Below are positions 1-7,028 of a stretch of DNA of 27,569 bases, in pieces (positions within the stretch are counted from its first letter, which is position 1; every line of letters begins with the position of its first letter). Made by a program: the position numbers and the translations under genes. The DNA comes from JBOFDK01 sp051650305 (GTDB lineage Bacteria > Bacillota > Clostridia > Lachnospirales > Cellulosilyticaceae): positions 1-27,569 of the forward strand of contig JBOFIT010000020.1 of the NCBI GenBank assembly GCA_051650305.1, written 5' to 3'. Under the pieces are notes generated by a model. That model made no database searches and was not told the DNA's origin. It worked only from the letters and a program-made list of their open reading frames with translations.

Positions 1-526
1 CCACATCTGCTATCTTACATACTGAGAATTGTTCACTTAATAATTTTAACTTCATTTGTTCTTTTTCTTCTTCAAATCGCTTTTCCATAATCTCATAAGA
101 CATAGATACACCCTCTGCTACCTGCCATTCACACACCCTAGTCACTTCATAGCCTCTATGTTTATAAAAAGCAAGCGCTGGTGCCGATGTATCCAGACTT
201 ACTACCTTATATTTTTCTCGCATCATCTTCTCTAATACATCCATAATATAAGTGCCATACCCCTTACCTTGACAACCAGGCAACACATAAACCCTCGTAA
301 TATGCTCATGCTCACAAGTCCCCGTCCCCACAAGTACACCCTCATCATAAAGCAACCATACCCTCTCCTGTACAATATCTCCCCCGATATTCACAGCCCT
401 ATGTAAGTCCAAAAAAGCTTTTACCACTTCCTCAGGATAATACTTCGGATAAATTTCCAAAATCACTTGCTTCACTAATCTTTCTATTGCTCCCATGTCT
501 TTCATCGTAGCACGTACTAACTCCAC
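1..526 (-). CDS. GNAT N-acetyltransferase with C-terminal ACT-like start (partial, runs off left edge)
   Basis: The minus-strand frame is open from 526 to the window edge (about 175 codons, no stop), so the C-terminus is missing. It is predicted to transfer an acetyl group from acetyl-CoA to an unknown amine. The first 145 or so residues read as a GNAT fold. An ITRVYVLPGCQGKGYGTYIM stretch carries the acetyl-CoA loop (Q-x-K-G-Y-G), followed by SLDTSAPALAFYKHRGYE, the usual GNAT strand 5 and helix. After an acidic/basic linker comes KLKLLSEQFSVCKIADV, which resembles the start of small ACT_7-type domains, so this may be a GNAT-ACT fusion. I chose GTG at 526 because AGAGGGTG lies just upstream and the protein then starts ELVRATMKDMGAIERLV, a typical GNAT N-terminus. 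ATG at 505 is the alternative. A promoter lies at 559-587. Confidence 0.75.
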   Translation of the reverse strand, partial: MELVRATMKDMGAIERLVKQVILEIYPKYYPEEVVKAFLDLHRAVNIGGDIVQERVWLLYDEGVLVGTGTCEHEHITRVYVLPGCQGKGYGTYIMDVLEKMMREKYKVVSLDTSAPALAFYKHRGYEVTRVCEWQVAEGVSMSYEIMEKRFEEEKEQMKLKLLSEQFSVCKIADV

Positions 527-558
527 AGCTTCACCCTCTTTTTTTAATCTTTTATTCT

Positions 559-587
559 ATTATATGCCTCTCATCCCTTCTTCACAA
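559..587 (-). promoter_or_regulatory. Promoter of the GNAT gene
   Basis: On the minus strand there is a TTGTGA -35 box (582-587), a 17-bp spacer and a perfect TATAAT -10 box (559-564). It sits about 35 bp upstream of the GTG start, which fits a housekeeping sigma-A promoter. Confidence 0.65.
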
Positions 588-624
588 TCTCTAGCTTGTA
601 TTCTCTACACGTATATCTCTCCAT

Positions 625-657
625 AAAAAATACGCTAGGGTGTCCCTAACGTATTTT
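625..657 (-). terminator. Rho-independent terminator after the HEPN gene
   Basis: A 14-bp stem (one G-T pair) has its arms at 627-640 and 644-657 and a 3-nt loop. On the minus strand it is followed by a T-run. It closes the nucleotidyltransferase/HEPN transcript before the GNAT promoter. Confidence 0.8.
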
Positions 658-683
658 ACTCACTTATATACTTAGATAGTTTT

Positions 684-1076
684 TTACTCTTCAATATGCA
701 ACAAAGTATCTATTTCTTTAAACCATTCTGTTAACGCTAGCATCACAGCTTCAATGTGCCTCTTAGATACATAAAAATCACAGTCATACCTCGTTGCTGT
801 ACACCACATTGTAATCTCTCTATCCATACTAGAAATTTTCTCTGGTACTTCAATTTCATTCTCTATACACAAGTCTATCAGTCTACCAATATCATGTGTT
901 TTAGGATACGTAATATTGTGTAGCTCTAATTCAAATTTCAGCACTTTCTCTACTGCTTGCTGAATAAAATAGGCTACTTTATTCAGATACAATTGGTCTG
1001 TAGTCTGCTTCAAACGCTCGTAACTATCTTTACCAAACTCAAAATCTGATTTAGCAAGTACGTATAGCCCTTTCAT
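684..1076 (-). CDS. HEPN-domain protein, partner of the adjacent nucleotidyltransferase
   Basis: A 130-residue, all-helical protein of the HEPN (pfam05168) type. It has the AYFIQQAVEKVLKFELE helix and the KTHDIGRLIDL motif typical of this family, then an ATRYDCDF stretch where many relatives have RYPD. The R-x4-6-H RNase motif of active HEPN toxins is not evident, so catalysis is doubtful. Such proteins are usually encoded directly after a minimal nucleotidyltransferase and form a complex with it. Here the gene starts inside the end of the nucleotidyltransferase gene (26-bp overlap), which suggests translational coupling. Start: ATG 1076 has AGAAAGGAG at good spacing. An in-frame ATG at 1118 would add 14 residues but lacks a comparable site. 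Confidence 0.8.
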   Translation of the reverse strand: MKGLYVLAKSDFEFGKDSYERLKQTTDQLYLNKVAYFIQQAVEKVLKFELELHNITYPKTHDIGRLIDLCIENEIEVPEKISSMDREITMWCTATRYDCDFYVSKRHIEAVMLALTEWFKEIDTLLHIEE

Positions 1077-1425
1077 AAACACACACTCCTTTCTTATAAA
1101 CTTCACCGCATATACCATTCGGATTTTCTATACTTTCTTTCTCAAATGCCTCTTTACTCTTAATAAGTAAATCTACGGATACACCTATACCCCTTAGACA
1201 TTTAGATATCTCTAAAAGGACCTCTTCCTGCCCCCTATTTGTGATAACCATTACATCTAAATCACTATCTTCTCCGTATCTCAGTGTCACTGAACTACCA
1301 AAAATAATAAGCTTCTCTATATATTCTGGTATACACTCAATCAGCTTCTTAACATAAGGCTGCATCGGTGGATAAATACCACTCAAATCATATTTACACT
1401 CTACTACAACCGGAAATCGATACAT
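1051..1425 (-). CDS. Minimal nucleotidyltransferase (MNT/MntA-like)
   Basis: A 124-residue protein of the DNA polymerase beta-like nucleotidyltransferase superfamily. The signature GS-x10-D-x-D is intact (G43-S44 and D55/D57 in GSSVTLRYGEDSDLDV), and a third acidic residue (D85 in VSVDLLI) sits where MNTs carry their last metal ligand. It should therefore be catalytically competent. In characterised MntA/HepT pairs the enzyme transfers AMP onto the HEPN toxin to neutralise it; that this pair works the same way is inference. It is the first gene of a two-gene transcript with the overlapping HEPN gene. ATG 1425 has AGAGGTGG upstream and a promoter at 1454-1483. Confidence 0.85.
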   Translation of the reverse strand: MYRFPVVVECKYDLSGIYPPMQPYVKKLIECIPEYIEKLIIFGSSVTLRYGEDSDLDVMVITNRGQEEVLLEISKCLRGIGVSVDLLIKSKEAFEKESIENPNGICGEVYKKGVCVYERAIRTC

Positions 1426-1453
1426 ACCACACCACCTCTATACTCTTTTTTCT

Positions 1454-1483
1454 ATTATACCCCAATCCCCTTCTTTTTAACAA
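1454..1483 (-). promoter_or_regulatory. Promoter of the nucleotidyltransferase/HEPN pair
   Basis: Minus strand: TTGTTA -35 (1478-1483), 18-bp spacer and TATAAT -10 (1454-1459), about 28 bp upstream of the nucleotidyltransferase start. Confidence 0.65.
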
Positions 1484-1526
1484 CCTAACCTCTTATGTTC
1501 TTATCTCTCATTTTATCTTAGGCCTC

Positions 1527-1559
1527 AAAAAATAAAGACACTAAGTTCATCCTAGCGTC
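1527..1559 (-). terminator. Terminator after the HepT-like gene
   Basis: On the minus strand a 7-bp stem (GACGCTA / TAGTGTC, one G-T pair; outer arms near 1537-1543 and 1553-1559) is followed by TTTATTTTTT. It lies directly after the stop codon and separates this gene from the nucleotidyltransferase/HEPN unit. Confidence 0.65.
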
Positions 1560-1979
1560 CTACTCACTTATATATTTTCCTATCGTTCCTACCAAAGATC
1601 CAATAGCCCCTACATAGCTTCCCTTAATGCGCCCTGCAATCTCATCAGCCAGACTCTCACTATACATATGCGATGTCTTATTTCTATCCTCTAGTAAACT
1701 AAGCCATAATTTCTCATCCTGTATCATCCCATTGGCATATGCTTTCTTATAAATCGTACGTGGAAAACTATTTTCTAAAGTTACACCCTCAAATTTCATA
1801 AACTCCTGCAACGTCTTATGGGTAAGCTCATAAGCAATGTTAAAACGTCGAATCATGCTATCTCTTATAATATCATCCTGACCATCGTATAATACACATA
1901 CCTCTTGTAGCTTTATACATGCTTTGTCTAATTGATAGTGTACAAATTCTAATTCACCAAGTGTATCTATCTCTTTCAC
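1560..1979 (-). CDS. HI0074/HepT-family HEPN protein (nucleotidyltransferase-associated)
   Basis: A 139-residue helical protein matching the HI0074 'nucleotidyltransferase substrate-binding' family, a branch of the HEPN superfamily. The key motif is complete: R99-x4-H104-x-Y106 (RNKTSHMY), the R-x4-H-x-Y signature of HepT-type RNase toxins. The IAYELTHKTLQEFMKFEG helix is also typical. Members normally sit directly beside an HI0073/MntA-type nucleotidyltransferase. Here the nearest one is 134 bp away behind a terminator and has a HEPN partner of its own. The start is GTG at 1979, preceded by AGGAAGGGGGA. A TATAAT -10 box lies at 2019-2024 but I see no good -35. Whether it is toxic or needs the neighbouring enzyme cannot be told from sequence. 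Confidence 0.8.
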   Translation of the reverse strand: MKEIDTLGELEFVHYQLDKACIKLQEVCVLYDGQDDIIRDSMIRRFNIAYELTHKTLQEFMKFEGVTLENSFPRTIYKKAYANGMIQDEKLWLSLLEDRNKTSHMYSESLADEIAGRIKGSYVGAIGSLVGTIGKYISE

Positions 1980-2042
1980 ACGTATCCCCCCTTCCTGTAA
2001 GCCTCTGCAATTTTTTCTATTATACCCTAATACTCTTACTTG

Positions 2043-2070
2043 TGATACCCTTTCTAAAACTGCTATACTA
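2043..2070 (+). promoter_or_regulatory. Candidate promoter for the deoxyribosyltransferase-like gene
   Basis: Plus strand TTGTGA, an 18-bp spacer and TATACT (2065-2070), about 32 bp before the ATG at 2102. It is close to the divergent TATAAT element of the HepT-like gene. Confidence 0.45.
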
Positions 2071-2101
2071 AAGACAAAAATACAATTAGGGAGATTATAC
2101 T

Positions 2102-2407
2102 ATGCAAACAGTCACCATATGTGGAAGCATGCGATTTACTGAAGAAATGAAAGAAATCGCCTTAAACTTACAATGCAAACACAATTTCAATGTCCTTCAG
2201 TGCATTTATAATGATCATAATGTACCTCTGACACAAGAAGACATACACAAAATGGGTTTAGCACACTATAAAAAAATTGATTTATGTGACGCCATCTATG
2301 TTGTCGATATCGATACCTACATCGGTGAATCTGTAAAAAGCGAAATAGGCTATGCCGAAAAGCTAGGCAAACACATTATCTATCACTCAACATTTAAGTG
2401 CTCCTAA
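2102..2407 (+). CDS. Small nucleoside 2-deoxyribosyltransferase-like protein
   Basis: A 101-residue Rossmann-like protein. It opens with TVTICGSMRF, has a middle HYKKIDLCDAIYVVDI strand-helix, and ends with YIGESVKSEIGYAEKLGKHIIYH. The glycine-serine opening, the 'D-A-x-Y-V-V' strand and the G-E-S-x4-E-I-x-Y-A motif are those of the nucleoside 2-deoxyribosyltransferase-like/DUF4406 group. There the conserved Glu acts on N-glycosidic bonds of nucleosides or nucleotides. Substrate unknown. RBS GGGAG lies 8 nt before the ATG. It is the only plus-strand gene in the left part and converges on the ATP synthase operon. Confidence 0.65.
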   Translation: MQTVTICGSMRFTEEMKEIALNLQCKHNFNVLQCIYNDHNVPLTQEDIHKMGLAHYKKIDLCDAIYVVDIDTYIGESVKSEIGYAEKLGKHIIYHSTFKCS

Positions 2408-2514
2408 CCATCCCGCATCCCCAAACGCTGTTAATCTATTTTTTCTCTTTTTATTCTCTCACTCCAGCGTGTAGGCTTTATACCTCACTGATTCATTTTT
2501 ATGGTATAAAACAC

Positions 2515-2702
2515 GAGGAGGAGGTGATACGCTCGTAACAAAATATTGGAAGGCGTTCGTAAAAAGTTCTTAGTGAATTTTCTGTAATGATCTTAAGCGC
2601 ACTGTTTGAGGCGTAGCCGAGTTTGCGCTGTTATGAAAGAAAATGAACTTAGAGCTTTAGAACAACTGACTATTTTGTGCAGAGCGTATACACCTCCTCA
2701 CT
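2515..2702. repeat. Nested inverted-repeat (fold-back) element, MITE-like or structured RNA
   Basis: Three nested pairs of arms fold onto each other. The outer pair, 2518-2545 with 2671-2699, matches in about 25 of 29 positions and starts GAGGAGGTG / CACCTCCTC. The middle pair is 2555-2583 with 2638-2663 (imperfect). The inner hairpin is 2596-2629, with AGCGCA/TGCGCT and TTTGAG/CGAGTTT cores. There is no ORF inside. The geometry fits a non-autonomous mobile repeat or a long RNA hairpin. No second copy is visible in this window, so the repeat nature is inferred. Confidence 0.6.
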
Positions 2703-2713
2703 CACTTAAAACC

Positions 2714-2748
2714 AAAAAGGTGCGCTAGGCCCTAAAGCCTAACGCACC
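2714..2748 (-). terminator. Terminator of the ATP synthase operon
   Basis: A 12-bp GC-rich stem (one G-T pair; arms 2719-2730 and 2737-2748) has a 6-nt loop and a T5 run on the minus strand. It lies 8 bp after the atpC stop. Confidence 0.9.
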
Positions 2749-2755
2749 CATTGTT

Positions 2756-3157
2756 TTATTTACCTTCAGCAACCTGAAGTCTAATTAAAGCCTTACGAAG
2801 AGCAACTTGTGCTCTTATAACATCTACGTCACTGCTTGAAGTACGTCCTTCAGCACGTGATTTAGCTGCCTTTGCACGCTCAACATCAATCTCATGTTCA
2901 AGCTCTGATGAATCTGTAAGAATCACCACTTTATCCTCTGTTACTTCAGCAAAACCACTCATAATAGTAGCTTTGTTTACTTTACCATCTGCTTTGTACT
3001 TAAGTACGCCGTAAGAAAGTAGTGTAACAACAGGCTCATGGTCATACCATACACCCATATCACCCTCAAGTGTACGAAGTGTTACAGTGTCCACCATCTC
3101 ATCAAACACAAGTCTTGATGGCGTGATAATTTGAAGGTTGATTTTATTATTTGCCAT
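2756..3157 (-). CDS. atpC: F-type ATP synthase epsilon subunit
   Basis: 133 residues, usual length. The N-terminal beta-sandwich (about residues 5-87, NLQIITPSRLVFDEMVDTV... GDMGVWYDHEPVV) is followed by a two-helix C-terminal domain (about 90-130), the part that can extend into F1 and inhibit ATP hydrolysis. It sits on the central stalk with gamma and contacts the c-ring. It is the last gene of the operon, 10 bp after atpD and directly before a strong terminator. The start ATG is preceded by GGCGGTGG. Confidence 0.97.
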   Translation of the reverse strand: MANNKINLQIITPSRLVFDEMVDTVTLRTLEGDMGVWYDHEPVVTLLSYGVLKYKADGKVNKATIMSGFAEVTEDKVVILTDSSELEHEIDVERAKAAKSRAEGRTSSSDVDVIRAQVALRKALIRLQVAEGK

Positions 3158-3167
3158 AGTCCACCGC

Positions 3168-4559
3168 CTATAGTGTCTTAGCTTTTTCTACTGCTTCTTC
3201 AATCGTACCTACCATTAAGAATGCATTTTCAGGAAGGTTGTCATGCTTACCTTCAAGAATCTCTTTGAAACCACGTACAGTTTCTTTTACTGGTACGTAC
3301 TTACCTGCACTACCTGTAAATACTTCCGCAACGAAGAATGGTTGAGAAAGGAATTTTTGTACACGACGTGCACGGTTTACGACAGTTTTATCTTCTTCTG
3401 AAAGCTCATCCATACCAAGGATAGCGATGATATCTTGAAGCTCTTTGTAACGTTGAAGGATAGACTGTACATCACGTGCTACTTCGTAATGCTCTTCACC
3501 TACGATTTGTGGGTCAAGGATACGAGATGTAGAATCAAGTGGGTCTACCGCTGGGTAGATACCTTGCTCTACTTGTGCACGAGAAAGAACTGTTTTCGCA
3601 TCAAGATGGGCGAAAGTAGTCGCTGGAGCTGGGTCAGTAAGGTCATCGGCAGGTACATATACAGCCTGAACAGATGTGATAGACCCTTTGTTTGTAGAAG
3701 TGATACGCTCTTGAAGAGAACCCATCTCAGTAGCAAGTGTTGGTTGGTAACCTACCGCTGAAGGGATACGACCAAGAAGCGCTGATACTTCTGAACCAGC
3801 CTGTACAAGACGGAAGATGTTATCTACGAATAGAAGAACGTCTTGTCCTGAACGATCACGGAAGTACTCAGCCATTGTAAGACCAGTAAGGGCAACGCGC
3901 ATACGTGCACCTGGTGGCTCATTCATCTGACCGAACACCATTGTTGTTTTAGAGATAACGCCTGAATCTGTCATCTCGTGGAAAAGGTCATTACCTTCTC
4001 TTGTACGCTCACCTACACCTGCGAATACAGAGAAACCACCGTGCTCTGTTGCAATGTTACGGATAAGCTCTTGGATAAGTACTGTCTTACCTACACCAGC
4101 ACCTCCGAATAGACCGATTTTACCACCTTTAAGGTATGGACATAAAAGGTCTACTACTTTGATACCTGTCTCAAGAATTTCTGCTTCAGTAGAAAGCTCT
4201 TCGAATGTTGGAGCTGCTCTATGAATAGGCCATTTCTCTACATTTGGTGCTTCCTTACCATCTACTGCATCTCCTGTTACATTGAAGATACGCCCAAGTG
4301 TTTCGTTTCCTACTGGTACGCTAATCGCTGCACCTGTATCCACTGCTTCCATTCCACGAACTAAACCATCTGTCGCTGACATAGCGATACATCTAACTAC
4401 GTCATCACCAAGATGTTGAGCAACTTCTACTACGAGAATCTCTCCATCTTGTTTTTTCACGTTGATAGCGTTGTAAAGTTTTGGAAGGTTATCTGGCGTA
4501 AACTTAATGTCTAGTACAGGACCGATAATTTGAACGATACGTCCTATGTTTTGTGCCAT
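3168..4559 (-). CDS. atpD: F-type ATP synthase beta subunit (catalytic)
   Basis: 463 residues from ATG 4559. This is the catalytic subunit of F1, making ATP from ADP and phosphate at the alpha-beta interface. Visible are the Walker A GGAGVGKT (about 152-159), the GERTREGND loop with the catalytic Glu, the Walker B LLFVDNIF, ALLGRIPSAVGYQPT, and DELSEED near the C-terminus that touches gamma. The longer frame starts with GTG at 4571, but that codon overlaps its own Shine-Dalgarno. ATG 4559 gives the normal MAQNIGRIVQIIGPV start with AAGGAG about 11 nt upstream. Confidence 0.98.
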   Translation of the reverse strand: MAQNIGRIVQIIGPVLDIKFTPDNLPKLYNAINVKKQDGEILVVEVAQHLGDDVVRCIAMSATDGLVRGMEAVDTGAAISVPVGNETLGRIFNVTGDAVDGKEAPNVEKWPIHRAAPTFEELSTEAEILETGIKVVDLLCPYLKGGKIGLFGGAGVGKTVLIQELIRNIATEHGGFSVFAGVGERTREGNDLFHEMTDSGVISKTTMVFGQMNEPPGARMRVALTGLTMAEYFRDRSGQDVLLFVDNIFRLVQAGSEVSALLGRIPSAVGYQPTLATEMGSLQERITSTNKGSITSVQAVYVPADDLTDPAPATTFAHLDAKTVLSRAQVEQGIYPAVDPLDSTSRILDPQIVGEEHYEVARDVQSILQRYKELQDIIAILGMDELSEEDKTVVNRARRVQKFLSQPFFVAEVFTGSAGKYVPVKETVRGFKEILEGKHDNLPENAFLMVGTIEEAVEKAKTL

Positions 4560-4584
4560 TAACTCATTCACTCCTTTTAATTAA

Positions 4585-5448
4585 TTACTTAAGGGCTTCA
4601 GCTCCACCTACGATTTCAGATAGCTCTTGTGTGATCGCTGCTTGTCTTGCACGGTTTGACTCAATCTCGAGTTTACCTATCATTTCATCTGCATTTTCTG
4701 TAGCAGAATCCATCGCTGTCATACGTGCCCCTTGTTCACTTGCACTTGCTTCTACCATTGCCCCATATATAACTGATGCTACATAATGTGGTACCAAGTA
4801 ACGAAGCACTTCTTCTTGTGATGGTTCATAAAGGAGTAAGTCCTTAGGACCTTCTTCTTTACCATCTTGTTTCATTTGATCTATATCTACTGGTAAAAGA
4901 CGAATCATAGTAGGTTCTTGCTGGATAGTAGACTTAAATCTTGAGTAAGCTAAGTGTACTTCTCCTACCTCACCTTTTTCAAATACCTCAATTACATGAT
5001 CTGCAATGTCTTTTGCAATTTTGTAAGTAGGGTCTGCTGATACTCCAAGTACCTCTTTTTCAAGTTCAAACCCTCTTACTTTAAGACCTTCTTTTGCTTT
5101 CTTACCGACAGCAATCATATATGCATCATTTGGATTCTCAATATCCTTCACTGCAAGCTTTACAATATTTGAATTGTAACCACCTGCAAGACCTCTATCA
5201 GAAGCTAAAACGATATAAGCGTTTTTTGATACATCATTTGCCTTCAGAAGAGGTGTATTCATCCCTTTTGAATTGTTGGCAATTGAGATAATAGTTGTCT
5301 GTACTTTGTCAAAGAAAGGTCTTGTTTGAAATACAGCTTGCTTACTTTTTGTAAGCTTCGCTGTAGATACAAGCTTCATTGCATTGGTAATTTGTTTGGT
5401 GCTGTTGATTGTTTTAATTCGTCCTTTAATATCTTGTAAAGACGCCAT
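4585..5448 (-). CDS. atpG: F-type ATP synthase gamma subunit
   Basis: 287 residues. Gamma is the rotating central shaft of F1. The N-terminal helix (ASLQDIKGRIKTINSTKQITNAMKLVS, written here in part) and the C-terminal helix ending ITQELSEIVGGAEALK form the coiled-coil shaft and are strongly conserved. The middle is the Rossmann-like domain. ATG 5448 gives the canonical MASLQDIK start with AAGGG 8 nt upstream. The GTG three codons earlier is too close to that site. Confidence 0.97.
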   Translation of the reverse strand: MASLQDIKGRIKTINSTKQITNAMKLVSTAKLTKSKQAVFQTRPFFDKVQTTIISIANNSKGMNTPLLKANDVSKNAYIVLASDRGLAGGYNSNIVKLAVKDIENPNDAYMIAVGKKAKEGLKVRGFELEKEVLGVSADPTYKIAKDIADHVIEVFEKGEVGEVHLAYSRFKSTIQQEPTMIRLLPVDIDQMKQDGKEEGPKDLLLYEPSQEEVLRYLVPHYVASVIYGAMVEASASEQGARMTAMDSATENADEMIGKLEIESNRARQAAITQELSEIVGGAEALK

Positions 5449-5499
5449 ATGCCGCACCCTTTCTATCTTCTAAATTCCACTAAGCGCTAAGAAATGTTC

Positions 5500-7008
5500 T
5501 TATGCGTTAAAGCCTGCCTTAAATTCTGTAACTACTTTTGTAAGCTTTTCTTCAAGCTCTTTTGTGATACCTTTTGATCCTACTACTTCAGTAAGTACTT
5601 CAGGGTATTTTGTATTTACGAATTCAAGTAATTCTTTCTCGAATGCTTTAACAGCTTTTACTGGAATATCTAAAAGATATTTTCTAGTTGCAGCAAATAG
5701 TACGATTACTTGCTCTGCTACAGACATTGGAGCGTATTGTGGTTGCTTAAGAACTTCCATGATACGCTCACCTTGTGCAAGTGCGTTTTGTGTCGCAGCA
5801 TCAAGGTCTGAACCGAACTGTGCGAAAGCCGCAAGTGAACGGTACTGAGCAAGTTCCACACGGATAGGACCAGCAATTTGTTTCATTGCTTTAATCTGAG
5901 CAGCTCCACCAACACGTGATACTGAAAGACCTGGGTTAACCGCTGGTCTTACACCCGCATTGAATAGTTCTGACTCAAGGAAGATTTGTCCATCTGTGAT
6001 AGAGATAACGTTTGTTGGGATATAAGCTGAGATATCCCCTGCTTGTGTCTCGATGATTGGAAGTGCTGTAATAGAACCTCCGCCTAACTCGTCACTTAAT
6101 TTCGCAGCACGCTCAAGAAGTCTTGAATGAAGGTAGAATACGTCCCCAGGGAACGCTTCACGGCCTGGTGGTCTACGAAGAAGTAATGCCATTGTACGGT
6201 AAGCTACCGCATGTTTAGACAAATCATCATAAATGATAAGAACGTCTTTACCAAGTTCCATCCACTCTTCACCGATCGCTACACCTGCATATGGTGCAAG
6301 GTATTGAAGTGGTGAAAGCTCACTTGCTGTAGATACTACAACTGTTGTGTAGCTCATAGCATCGTGTTTTTCTAATGTTCTAACGATATTTGCAACTGTA
6401 GATGCTTTCTGACCGATAGCAACATAGATACAATTTACATCTTTACCTTTTTGGTTGATGATTGCATCAATAGCAATTGCTGTTTTACCTGTTTGACGGT
6501 CTCCGATGATAAGCTCACGTTGTCCACGACCGATTGGTACCATGGCATCGATAGCTTTTAAACCTGTTTGAAGAGGTGTATCTACTGATTTTCTTTCGAT
6601 AACCCCTGGAGCGATACGCTCTACAGGACGGAATTTGTCTGTACTTATAGGACCTTTACCATCAATTGGTTGTCCTAATGCATTTACAACACGGCCAAGC
6701 ATCACGTCACCTACTGGTACTTCTACGACACGACCTGTTGATTTTACGATACTTCCTTCTTTGATGTTCTCATCTGAACCTAAAAGAACAACCCCAATGT
6801 TGTCTTCTTCTAAGTTGAGGACCATCCCATATATGCCACCTGTGAATTCAAGAAGTTCTCCTGCCATTGCTTTTTCAAGGCCATGTACACGTGCGATACC
6901 GTCCCCTACAGTAATAACAGTTCCTACTTCTGCAACTTCAAGGCGTGTTTTGTAGTTATTAATTTGACTCTTAATAACACTGCTGATTTCTTCTGGTCTA
7001 AGGTTCAT
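5500..7008 (-). CDS. atpA: F-type ATP synthase alpha subunit
   Basis: 502 residues, full length. This non-catalytic nucleotide-binding subunit alternates with beta in F1. The Walker A GDRQTGKT is at 169-176, followed by the AIGQKASTVANIVRTL segment and LIIYDDLSKHAVAYR (Walker B region, with the beta-facing Arg contributed later by the SVSRVGGAAQ motif). The N-terminal residues IKSQINNYK contact delta. AGGGGTG lies 11 nt before ATG 7008. It follows atpH by 20 bp. Confidence 0.98.
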   Translation of the reverse strand: MNLRPEEISSVIKSQINNYKTRLEVAEVGTVITVGDGIARVHGLEKAMAGELLEFTGGIYGMVLNLEEDNIGVVLLGSDENIKEGSIVKSTGRVVEVPVGDVMLGRVVNALGQPIDGKGPISTDKFRPVERIAPGVIERKSVDTPLQTGLKAIDAMVPIGRGQRELIIGDRQTGKTAIAIDAIINQKGKDVNCIYVAIGQKASTVANIVRTLEKHDAMSYTTVVVSTASELSPLQYLAPYAGVAIGEEWMELGKDVLIIYDDLSKHAVAYRTMALLLRRPPGREAFPGDVFYLHSRLLERAAKLSDELGGGSITALPIIETQAGDISAYIPTNVISITDGQIFLESELFNAGVRPAVNPGLSVSRVGGAAQIKAMKQIAGPIRVELAQYRSLAAFAQFGSDLDAATQNALAQGERIMEVLKQPQYAPMSVAEQVIVLFAATRKYLLDIPVKAVKAFEKELLEFVNTKYPEVLTEVVGSKGITKELEEKLTKVVTEFKAGFNA

Positions 7009-7028
7009 TTAACTTTCTACACCCCTTT

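Larger units (their letters stand above)
2408..2755. other. Gene-free stretch between converging genes
   Basis: 348 bp with no credible ORF. It contains an 8-bp perfect inverted repeat TTTATACC/GGTATAAA (2477-2484 and 2503-2510), a large nested fold-back element (2515-2702) and the atp operon terminator (2714-2748). I see no convincing plus-strand terminator with a T-run right after the 2407 stop. Confidence 0.7.

Noticed and set aside
2408..2475. ACGCTG/CAGCGT inverted repeat after the plus-strand gene as its terminator
   Set aside because: Only 6 bp with about 40 nt between arms and no T-run after the second arm.
3435..3761. Plus-strand open frame of 108 codons inside atpD
   Set aside because: Lies wholly opposite the conserved beta-subunit gene, has no ribosome site and no family resemblance; typical antisense shadow. 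The same applies to the other antisense frames inside atpA, metH, wecB, pncB and the DUF342 gene.
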